From: Sulfidibacterium sp964473895 | Lineage (GTDB): Bacteria; Bacteroidota; Bacteroidia; Bacteroidales; F082 | NCBI GenBank assembly: GCA_964473895.1 | Contig: CAYYRE010000175.1 | Coordinates: 1 to 5,341 of the forward strand | Length of the DNA: 5,341 nucleotides | Reading direction: 5' to 3' | Shown here: positions 1 through 5,331 of the stretch, in pieces | Layout: each line of letters starts with the position of its first letter | Position numbering within the stretch: position 1 is the first letter of the stretch | The notes under the pieces: generated by a model | What the model was told of the DNA's origin: nothing | Seen by the model: only the letters and a program-made list of their open reading frames with translations | The model's database searches: none | Program-made: the position numbers and the translations under genes

Positions 1-169
1 TGCTGATTTATCAGGTTGTTAAAGCCTACTTTGTTTTGTAAACTTTAAACAACTTTATTGTTAAAAATAAACAAAAAGGGGCAGAATGCAGAAAAAATAA
101 GGGTTTGAGGGGGTTCTGTTCTGTTTTTTTGCGAACTTTGTTCGTCCAAACCAAAAACTGAAACAGAAA

Positions 170-619
170 TTGAAAAACATGGATGAACAAGCAGCCATAG
201 ACCGGCGGAATCTGGAACTTTTAAAAGAAGTCATTCAAAATGTGATGCCTGTCAATAAATTGTTGGGTATCGAAATTCAAAAGCTCGAGAAAGGATATGC
301 CGAAGTACGGGTTCCTTTTCAGGAGAAGTTTGTGGGTGATTTTCAGCGGGGCTTATGGCATGGAGGTATTTTGGCCAGTGTGGCCGATACGACCGGCGGC
401 CTGGTAGCCCTGAGTATGTCGAAACCCGGCGACCAGGTCAATACGGTGGATATGCGCATCGATTACCTGCACGGTGCCATAGAGGCCGATGTATTTGGTA
501 CAGCCGAATTGGTAAAGTCGGGTAAACGCATCATCGTGGCCGATGTGAAACTTTTTCAAAAGCATCAGGAACAGCCGGTGGTGGTGGCCCGGTGCGCTTT
601 CAGTATTTTGAGGAAATAA
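170..619 (+). CDS. PaaI-family hotdog-fold thioesterase
   Basis: This is a probable acyl-CoA thioesterase of the hotdog superfamily (PaaI/YbgC-like). Such enzymes hydrolyse acyl- or aryl-CoA thioesters in the cytoplasm; the substrate cannot be told from sequence. The diagnostic stretch is LWHGGILASVADTTGG at about residues 62-77. It contains the family HGG (64-66) and the acidic residue D73, on the long central helix that carries the active site. It is followed by a beta-strand block NTVDMRIDYL (91-100) typical of PaaI proteins. The length of about 146-149 residues is normal for a single-domain hotdog protein. The open frame begins at a TTG (170), but an in-frame ATG at 179 (146 aa) is at least as likely. 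Neither start has a Shine-Dalgarno sequence, which is common in Bacteroidota. The gene stands alone on the + strand and ends in the stem of a shared terminator, facing dnaN. The family call is firm; the physiological role is unknown. Confidence 0.88.
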   Translation: MKNMDEQAAIDRRNLELLKEVIQNVMPVNKLLGIEIQKLEKGYAEVRVPFQEKFVGDFQRGLWHGGILASVADTTGGLVALSMSKPGDQVNTVDMRIDYLHGAIEADVFGTAELVKSGKRIIVADVKLFQKHQEQPVVVARCAFSILRK

Positions 620-648
620 AAAAAAGGAGGCTTTGGCCTCCTTTTTTT
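619..648. terminator. bidirectional rho-independent terminator
   Basis: A perfect 13-bp inverted repeat has the GC core GGAGGC (626-631), loop TTTG (632-635) and GCCTCC (636-641). It is flanked by a run of A on the left (from 618) and of T on the right (642-648). Read on the + strand it gives a hairpin followed by a U tract right after the thioesterase stop codon. Read on the minus strand it gives the same structure 23 bp beyond the dnaN stop. It therefore fits a single terminator serving two convergent genes. Confidence 0.9.
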
Positions 649-671
649 ATTCACATGTACATGAAACTTGT

Positions 672-1802
672 TTATTGTGTCAGCATGACCGGCATGATCA
701 ACATGAGGATGTCTTCGGCCTCTTCGCTGTTGGTATCCGGAAGGATAATGCCGGCCCGGCTGGGGGCTGACAGCTCAATGACAATGTTCTCGGCTTCCAG
801 CGTATTGAGCATCTCCTGCATAAATTTTGAGTTAAACCCGATTTCAATATCTTCGCCCGAGTAGTTGCAGCTCAAACGTTCTTTGGCATTGCTGGAGTAG
901 TCGATGTCTTCTGCCGAAAGAACCAGCTCCTGCCCGGTAATCTTAAACCTTACCTGGTGTGTTGATTTGCTGCCGAAAATGGAAACACGGCGCAGCGAGT
1001 CCAAAAGGTTTTTACGATTAACGGTCAACTTATAGGGGTTTTGTGTTGGGATGACGGCTTCGTAATTGGGAAACTTACCATCAATGAGCCGGCAAACCAT
1101 GTGCACATCATCAAAACGGAAAACCGCATTGGCATCGTTATATTCCAATTCCACCGCTACTTCCGGATCGTCGGGCATAATATTTTTGAGGTGGTTGAGC
1201 GGTTTCTTGGGAAGGATAAAAGAAGCGCTTTTTTCCGATTTAATATCATGCCGGCGGTAGCGTACCAGTTTGTGGGCATCGGTGGCTACAAAATTCATGT
1301 GATCGGGTTCTATTTCGCAAAACACACCCATCATCATCGGCCTGAGTTCGTCGTTTCCCGTAGCAAACAGCGTTTTTCCGAAAGCATTCACCAGGATGGA
1401 GGCGTTTAATTGAACGGTAACGGTATTTTCCAGCGGGGGTACCTGAGGAAATTCATCGCTGTTGTGTCCAATCAGTTTATATTTTCCTTCTCCGGCCAGT
1501 AGCAGTACTTCCTGGGTTGCCATGTCCACATTAAAAGTTACCGGAACGTTTGGCAAAGATTTGGTAATTTCCAGCAAAATACGCGCCGGAATGGCCATTT
1601 TACCCGGATCTTCGGCCATGTCTACCTGAACGGTGGCCGAGATGGTTGTTTCCAGGTCTGAAGCGGTGATCTTCAGTAACTTTTCTTCGGAAAGTTCGAA
1701 AAGAAAATCATCTAAAATGGGAAGTGTGTTGCTGCTGCTCATAACGCCGCTGATTTTTTGCAAACTTTTCAGCAGGCTGGCGCTTGATATGATAAATTTC
1801 AT
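672..1802 (-). CDS. dnaN: DNA polymerase III subunit beta (sliding clamp)
   Basis: DnaN forms the ring-shaped dimeric clamp that tethers the replicative polymerase to DNA and recruits other replication and repair proteins through its hydrophobic pocket. The 376 residues fit the family (366 in E. coli) and the usual three repeated clamp folds, roughly 1-125, 130-250 and 251-376. Recognisable family blocks are SNTLPILDDFLFEL (24-37), NDELRPMMMGV (150-160), TDAHKLVRY (174-182), DGKFPNYEAVIP (241-252) and the C-terminal MLIMPVML (367-374), equivalent to the YVVMPMRL end in E. coli. The ATG is preceded by an A/T-rich leader with no Shine-Dalgarno sequence. It lies 100 bp downstream of plsY on the same strand rather than next to dnaA, so it is not in the classical dnaA-dnaN arrangement within this window. 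The gap carries a candidate promoter and a DnaA-box match. The protein appears intact, and the identification is essentially certain. Confidence 0.98.
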   Translation of the reverse strand: MKFIISSASLLKSLQKISGVMSSSNTLPILDDFLFELSEEKLLKITASDLETTISATVQVDMAEDPGKMAIPARILLEITKSLPNVPVTFNVDMATQEVLLLAGEGKYKLIGHNSDEFPQVPPLENTVTVQLNASILVNAFGKTLFATGNDELRPMMMGVFCEIEPDHMNFVATDAHKLVRYRRHDIKSEKSASFILPKKPLNHLKNIMPDDPEVAVELEYNDANAVFRFDDVHMVCRLIDGKFPNYEAVIPTQNPYKLTVNRKNLLDSLRRVSIFGSKSTHQVRFKITGQELVLSAEDIDYSSNAKERLSCNYSGEDIEIGFNSKFMQEMLNTLEAENIVIELSAPSRAGIILPDTNSEEAEDILMLIMPVMLTQ

Positions 1803-1806
1803 GGTG

Positions 1807-1824
1807 ATAGAATTTTCTTTCTAT
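1807..1824 (-). other. small hairpin in the dnaN leader
   Basis: A perfect inverted repeat of 6-6-6, ATAGAA-N6-TTCTAT, lies 4 nt upstream of the dnaN start codon. In the mRNA it would occupy about -5 to -22, where a ribosome binds. Only one pair per arm is G-C, so the hairpin would be weak. It could modestly limit translation or be chance in A/T-rich DNA. Confidence 0.3.
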
Positions 1825-1886
1825 AAAATATTCAAAAGGTAAAAGTAAAAATTTCCCTTAATCGTTCACCCTTCGCTTAAAATAAG

Positions 1887-1895
1887 TTTTCCACA
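1887..1895 (+). promoter_or_regulatory. possible DnaA box upstream of dnaN
   Basis: TTTTCCACA matches the relaxed DnaA-box consensus TTWTNCACA at every position. A second copy with one mismatch, TTCTTCACA, lies at 1910-1918 in the same orientation. The perfect match overlaps the downstream edge of the candidate dnaN -7 element (1894-1901), so DnaA bound here could influence dnaN transcription. Two sites are too few to call a replication origin, and binding is not shown. Confidence 0.35.
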
Positions 1896-1925
1896 AAAAT
1901 AGTTAAGTTTTCTTCACACGGCGAA
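1894..1925 (-). promoter_or_regulatory. candidate dnaN promoter (Bacteroidota type)
   Basis: On the minus strand, TATTTTTG (1901-1894) matches the TAnnTTTG -7 element of the Bacteroidota primary sigma factor. Twenty bases upstream is TTCG (1925-1922), three of four matches to the TTTG -33 element. Transcription would start about 85 nt before the dnaN ATG. The -33 part lies inside the end of plsY. This promoter would let dnaN be expressed independently of plsY and the mer genes. Confidence 0.4.
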
Positions 1926-2535
1926 ACCTGTTTTCCTGTCCTTTCCAAAGCCGTTTTATGTTTTGCCGGTGGGTGTATAGCAAAAACAATGCGGCCGTTA
2001 TGGCAAATACTATTTTCCCCGGATGCCGGTCGTGAAACAGCCAGATGTCAGCTACCGGAAACGAAAGTCCTGCCAGCATCGACCCCAGCGAAACATATCC
2101 TGTAATCCACACCGTTGCAATAAAAACCACCACCGGAATCCATATGACATGGGGAAAGAGGGCAATGCCCATCCCGAGCAATGTGGCAACACCTTTCCCT
2201 CCTCTGAAAGCGGCAAAAAGGGGAAAAACGTGCCCTATGACAGCCAGAAAACCAGCTGCCATGTCGGCGTAAACAGCTTGGGATACAGTCCATCCCACAG
2301 GGACAAATCTTTCCATAAACCAAACGGCAAGAAAACCTTTGAAAACATCTATGAGTATCACCGGTATGCCGGCTTTTATGCCTAAAATGCGAATGGTATT
2401 GGTAGCCCCGGCATTACCGGAACCTTTTTCACGGATGTCAATGCCGTAAAACCATTTGCCTACCCATACGGCAGTCGGTATGGAGCCGAGAAGATAGGCC
2501 AGCACACCGCCGGACAAAACCAAAAGCCATTGCAT
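1903..2535 (-). CDS. plsY: glycerol-3-phosphate acyltransferase PlsY
   Basis: PlsY is an integral membrane enzyme that transfers an acyl chain from acyl-phosphate to the sn-1 position of glycerol-3-phosphate. This makes lysophosphatidate, the first step of phospholipid synthesis, and in known systems works together with PlsX. The 210 residues are mostly hydrophobic, as expected for a multi-pass protein. The three family motifs are present. Motif 1 is GSIPTA (17-22) continuing to REKGSGNAGATN (35-46). Motif 2 is GHVFPLFAAFRGGKGVAT (101-118), with the glycine-rich phosphate loop. Motif 3 is YTHRQNIKRLWKGQENRF (187-204), with conserved His, Arg, Asn and Glu. The basic C-terminal tail is probably cytoplasmic. 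The start ATG has no Shine-Dalgarno sequence. The gene begins 60 bp after merA with no clear terminator between them; a weak TATTTTTG element (2547-2540) sits too close to the ATG and lacks a good -33 partner. The plsY transcript may therefore partly come from the mer operon. Confidence 0.97.
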   Translation of the reverse strand: MQWLLVLSGGVLAYLLGSIPTAVWVGKWFYGIDIREKGSGNAGATNTIRILGIKAGIPVILIDVFKGFLAVWFMERFVPVGWTVSQAVYADMAAGFLAVIGHVFPLFAAFRGGKGVATLLGMGIALFPHVIWIPVVVFIATVWITGYVSLGSMLAGLSFPVADIWLFHDRHPGKIVFAITAALFLLYTHRQNIKRLWKGQENRFRRVKKT

Positions 2536-2595
2536 GCTGCAAAAATAATAAAAGCAATGTAGAGATAAAGGTACCGGGAAGTTGTTTGTATTTTC

Positions 2596-4248
2596 TCAAC
2601 CGGCACAACAACTCAAGGTGGATACATCCTTTTCAAAAGTAATGGCGGCCAGTTTTATGCCTTCACTCAGCGTGAGGTAAGGGTATAGATTTTCGGCCAG
2701 TTCCGATACGGTGATACCGTATTTTATGGCCATGCTGAGTGCCTGAATCAGTTCGCCCCCTTCGGGGGCTACGACCCGCGCACCGATCAGCCGGTCGGTT
2801 TGGCTGTTACGGATCAGCTTGATAAACCCGCGCGTGTCGTGTGCGGCAAGGCACCGGGGGACATCCTTTAATGAGAGTTTGGATACTTCGAAAGGAATGT
2901 GTTCTTTTTTGGCTTGCTGTTCATCCAGCCCGGCCCCGGCCACTTGCGGATCGGTAAAAACCACCCAGGGCAACGCAGAATAATCCGCTGTTTTTTCTGC
3001 TCCCGAAAAAGCATTCTCCACGGCAATTTTTCCTTCATAAGCAGCCGTGTAAACATAAGCCGGGGTGTCGGCCACATCCCCTGCGGCAAAAATGTGGGGT
3101 AGGTTGGTTTCCATTTGCTTATTCACGGCAATGTGCCCGTTGGGGGCAAGTTGTAGCCCGATTTTTTCAAGATTTAGTTTCCGGATGTTGGCTGTAATGC
3201 CGGTGGCTACAAAAATAATCCCCGGTTCGATAATTTTTGCAGTGGTCCCGTCCGGGTTTTTCACAAAGATGACTGTTTCCGTTCCCTGTTTTTCAAATTT
3301 TACCGCCCTGACGTTTGGCAACAGTTCAATGCCTTCACGGCGCATGTGTTTCTCCAATTCTTTGCTGATGTCCTGGGTTTGGCTCCTCAAAACCCGGTCG
3401 GTATATTCCATAACCCTGACTTTTATACCCAGACGATGGTATGCCATCGCTATTTCGCAACCAATATATCCGGCCCCGAGGATGGTCATGCTTTCGGGTT
3501 TTTCTTTGAGGTCAAACAACGAAATATGGGTGAAATATCCCACTTTTTCCAATCCCTCTATGGAAGGAATCCGGGTACTTGCTCCCGTAGCAATAAGAAA
3601 TTTCAGGCTTTTGAAAGTTTTTTCCCCATTGACAAGGATGGTTTTTTCATCGACAAATTCGGCCCATCCTTCCACTAAACGGAGGTTTTGGAAATCGCGC
3701 ACCACATCCATGTATTTCTTTTGTTGCAGCGAAGTAACCAAATCCTGTTTTTCTTTCATGATATCCCCGAAGCGGATGTCGGCTCCTTTTGGCTGAACCC
3801 CCTGAAAAGGGGAATGCGTCGCATGATAAACGGCTTCGGCAGCACGTATGATGGTTTTGGAAGGAACGCATCCCACATTGACACAGGTGCCACCGAAATG
3901 GAGCCCGGCATTGACCATGAGGGTCGAGAGTCCCAAGCTTTCGGCTTTTATGGCCGCGGCGAAAGCCGCCGAACCGCCGCCTAAAATAATAAGGTCATAC
4001 AGGGAGGAATCCTTTTGTTGCGGTACGGCCTTTATCTCCCCGGTGACACGATAATGTCCGGTATTGTCAATGGTTTGTATGATTTCCTTTGCAGATATCT
4101 TTTGGGGATCAAATGAAAACCGGCCTTTTCCTTCGGGATAACGAATGTCTATTTCATGGATGCCTGGTTTATTTTTAAATTGCCTTTTGATGGCGGTTGC
4201 ACAGTCATTGCAGGTCATCCCCTTTATTCTCAGCTCAATGTATTTCAT
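2596..4248 (-). CDS. merA: mercuric reductase with N-terminal HMA domain
   Basis: MerA is a cytoplasmic FAD enzyme that reduces Hg(II) to volatile Hg(0) with a nicotinamide cofactor. In order, the protein has an N-terminal heavy-metal-associated domain (about 1-70, GMTCNDC with C13/C16) and the FAD-binding loop GGGSAAFAAA (90-99). Next come the redox disulfide motif GGTCVNVGCVPSK (119-131, C122/C127), the nicotinamide-binding loop GAGYIGCE (258-265, Y261) and the second FAD motif FAAGDVAD (387-394). The C-terminal dimer domain contains YPYLT (522-526) and ends SCCAG, with the C547/C548 pair that delivers Hg(II) to the active site of the partner subunit. The C-terminal Cys pair, together with the Tyr residues, separates MerA from dihydrolipoamide dehydrogenase. 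The length of 550 matches single-HMA MerA proteins such as that of Tn501 (561). One oddity is an acidic residue (E281) at the end of the second strand of the nicotinamide domain. The gene overlaps merTP by 14 bp and is probably translationally coupled to it. Confidence 0.97.
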   Translation of the reverse strand: MKYIELRIKGMTCNDCATAIKRQFKNKPGIHEIDIRYPEGKGRFSFDPQKISAKEIIQTIDNTGHYRVTGEIKAVPQQKDSSLYDLIILGGGSAAFAAAIKAESLGLSTLMVNAGLHFGGTCVNVGCVPSKTIIRAAEAVYHATHSPFQGVQPKGADIRFGDIMKEKQDLVTSLQQKKYMDVVRDFQNLRLVEGWAEFVDEKTILVNGEKTFKSLKFLIATGASTRIPSIEGLEKVGYFTHISLFDLKEKPESMTILGAGYIGCEIAMAYHRLGIKVRVMEYTDRVLRSQTQDISKELEKHMRREGIELLPNVRAVKFEKQGTETVIFVKNPDGTTAKIIEPGIIFVATGITANIRKLNLEKIGLQLAPNGHIAVNKQMETNLPHIFAAGDVADTPAYVYTAAYEGKIAVENAFSGAEKTADYSALPWVVFTDPQVAGAGLDEQQAKKEHIPFEVSKLSLKDVPRCLAAHDTRGFIKLIRNSQTDRLIGARVVAPEGGELIQALSMAIKYGITVSELAENLYPYLTLSEGIKLAAITFEKDVSTLSCCAG

Positions 4249-4897
4249 GGTTTTGAAGTTTATCCCTTTTGGGAGATTTTGTTAATGTGTCCTCTAATAC
4301 TTTGTACCCGGTGGCATTTACTGCCCGGATAATGTTCGGTTCTGCGGTTTTTGATTTGTCAAATTCGATCTGCAGTTTTCCGGTAAGGTCGTTGGCTTTG
4401 GCGCGAATGACTCCGGGGACCTGATACATTGCGTTCTCTAAGTGCTTGTTACATGCCTGGCAGGTGAGTCCTTCCACATTCAACCGGATGGTTTGAAGGT
4501 TGTTTTGCCTGACAATGACGATCTCTTTTTTGTTGTCGGGATAAAAAACCGGTTCATAATAAGGGAAAGCCATCATAAGAAGTGTCAATGCTGTGACGAT
4601 TCCCAAAAAAAGTTTCGATTGCCAGAAAGAAATCCTTTGCTTTTCATCCTCGCAATCGCAGGCAGTCCCTTCCGTTTTGGCGGGCCTAAACTTTAGGTAC
4701 CACGCCAGTCCCAGAACAAGCAGGGTAATACCGATCAGGTAAGGGCGGAAAGGCTCCATCCATGAAAATGCAGATGCCGTGCCTGCTGCTCCTGAGAAAA
4801 GCGCCAGAAAAGGAGTGATACAACAGAGCGATGCCGCCAGTGCCGCGAATATGCCGGCCCCGGCCAGCCTGGTGATGAAAGATTTCTTCGTTTTCAT
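4235..4897 (-). CDS. merT: mercuric transport fusion protein MerTP
   Basis: This single 220-residue protein joins a MerT-like membrane transporter to a MerP-like mercury-binding domain. Three hydrophobic segments lie at about 13-35, 50-69 and 94-112. The first holds the vicinal cysteines of MerT, SLCCITPF (C25/C26). The loop between segments two and three carries Cys-x-Cys (C80/C82), the usual cytoplasmic exit site. Residues about 136-202 form an HMA domain with GLTCQACN (C146/C149). With a cytoplasmic N terminus, three membrane passes place this HMA domain in the periplasm, where free MerP acts, so no separate signal peptide is needed. Such MerTP fusions are a known family, so the fusion looks natural. 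Its ATG overlaps the arsR stop (ATGA) and has a perfect AGGAGG seven bases upstream. Its stop lies 14 bp inside merA. The basic tail after residue 205 is not part of the HMA fold. Confidence 0.93.
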   Translation of the reverse strand: MKTKKSFITRLAGAGIFAALAASLCCITPFLALFSGAAGTASAFSWMEPFRPYLIGITLLVLGLAWYLKFRPAKTEGTACDCEDEKQRISFWQSKLFLGIVTALTLLMMAFPYYEPVFYPDNKKEIVIVRQNNLQTIRLNVEGLTCQACNKHLENAMYQVPGVIRAKANDLTGKLQIEFDKSKTAEPNIIRAVNATGYKVLEDTLTKSPKRDKLQNHEIH

Positions 4898-5271
4898 ACG
4901 CTTTCCTCCTTTTGGGTGAGACTTTCCATGTAACCGAACATTATGTTGAGCAAGGTACTATGGCTGCTTTGCAACGAATAATACAGGGTTTGTCCTTCAC
5001 GTCTTGCGGCAATGATGTTTCCATCTTTCATTTTCCGCAGGTGTTGTGAAACGGCCGGAATACTCATGTTTAGAATATCGGCGAGGTCGCAGGGGCAAAG
5101 TTCCGGTTCTTCGTGCAGCAGGAACATGATTTTCAGCCGGACTTCGTTTCCGGCAAGGGCTAAAACACGACTCAACTTATGGATCGGATCGGCTTCGCGT
5201 GCCAATTTCTTTTTACAGTCATCAATTTTTTCCTTGTCGGCATAAAGCCGGATGCATGATGGATATCCCAT
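4894..5271 (-). CDS. ArsR/SmtB-family metal-responsive repressor (CadC-like)
   Basis: This is a 125-residue winged-helix repressor of the ArsR/SmtB family, probably a dimer that blocks the mer promoter and leaves DNA when metal binds. The core is LAGNEVRLKIMFLL (39-52), then the alpha-3 metal motif ELCPCDLADIL (57-67, C59/C61). The recognition helix is SIPAVSQHLRKMK (70-82), and the wing is ARREGQTLYYSL (89-100). The ELCxCD motif is that of ArsR and CadC. As in CadC there is an N-terminal extension with a cysteine (C6); a further cysteine is C19. It is the first gene of the operon and overlaps merTP by 4 bp, so it would control its own synthesis. The ATG is about 20 nt from the predicted transcript start and has no Shine-Dalgarno sequence. 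Position implies Hg(II) sensing; response to Cd(II), Pb(II) or As(III) is not excluded. It is not a MerR-family protein, so merR is not used as a symbol. Confidence 0.93.
   Translation of the reverse strand: MGYPSCIRLYADKEKIDDCKKKLAREADPIHKLSRVLALAGNEVRLKIMFLLHEEPELCPCDLADILNMSIPAVSQHLRKMKDGNIIAARREGQTLYYSLQSSHSTLLNIMFGYMESLTQKEESV
4905..4910 (-). promoter_or_regulatory. strong Shine-Dalgarno of merTP
   Basis: On the minus strand AGGAGG is followed by a 7-base spacer and the merTP ATG. It lies inside the last codons of the repressor gene. It is a perfect anti-16S match, whereas the starts of arsR, plsY, dnaN and the thioesterase gene have none. It should support strong initiation of the transporter in addition to ATGA coupling. 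Confidence 0.8.
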
Positions 5272-5299
5272 AACTATTTATTTTTAAGTTTTAACGGTA

Positions 5300-5331
5300 C
5301 AAAGATATATATTATTGCTTATTTAAGCAAA
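5300..5331 (-). promoter_or_regulatory. mer operon promoter (Bacteroidota type)
   Basis: On the minus strand TTTG (5331-5328), a 20-base spacer and TATCTTTG (5307-5300) match the Bacteroidota consensus TTTG-N19-21-TAnnTTTG at every fixed position. Transcription would begin roughly at 5290-5295, leaving a short A/T-rich leader of about 20 nt before the repressor ATG. The spacer is filled largely by an inverted repeat that is the likely operator. Confidence 0.85.
5315..5330. promoter_or_regulatory. putative repressor operator, inverted repeat 1
   Basis: TTGCTTA-TT-TAAGCAA is a perfect 7-2-7 palindrome. It covers three bases of the -33 element and most of the spacer, so a bound ArsR-type dimer would block RNA polymerase. 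Its A/T richness and size resemble operators of ArsR/SmtB proteins. Binding is inferred from position and symmetry. Confidence 0.65.

Noticed and set aside
15..53. Imperfect inverted repeat GTTGTTAAAG ... CTTTAAACAAC in the left-end leader
   Set aside because: It needs a one-base bulge, is A/T rich and lies in very low-complexity DNA. It has no U tract or GC core, so neither terminator nor operator can be supported.
132..144. Short palindrome CGAAC-TTT-GTTCG and the GAACTTTG near-match to a -7 element ahead of the thioesterase
   Set aside because: The -7 match has the wrong first base. The nearest TTTG upstream (104-107) is 25 bases away, outside the usual 19-21. It is not strong enough to call a promoter.
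1041..1409. Open frame of 122 codons on the + strand opposite dnaN
   Set aside because: It is a shadow of the dnaN codons with no recognisable domain or start signal.
1887..1918. Replication origin next to dnaN
   Set aside because: There is only one full and one partial DnaA-box match, with no dnaA gene and no cluster of boxes; this is not enough for an origin.
2540..2547. TATTTTTG on the minus strand just before plsY as a promoter -7 element
   Set aside because: It lies only a few bases before the ATG, and the base set about 20 nt upstream lacks a good TTTG. A/T-rich gaps often give such matches.
3065..3796. Long open frame of 243 codons on the + strand opposite merA
   Set aside because: It is antisense to the conserved MerA coding sequence. 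Its translation shows no recognisable domain, and the merA frame is fully explained by conserved motifs.
2596..4248. Alternative assignment as dihydrolipoamide dehydrogenase or another flavin disulfide reductase
   Set aside because: The N-terminal HMA domain, the C-terminal SCCAG, YPYLT and the neighbouring merTP gene together identify MerA.
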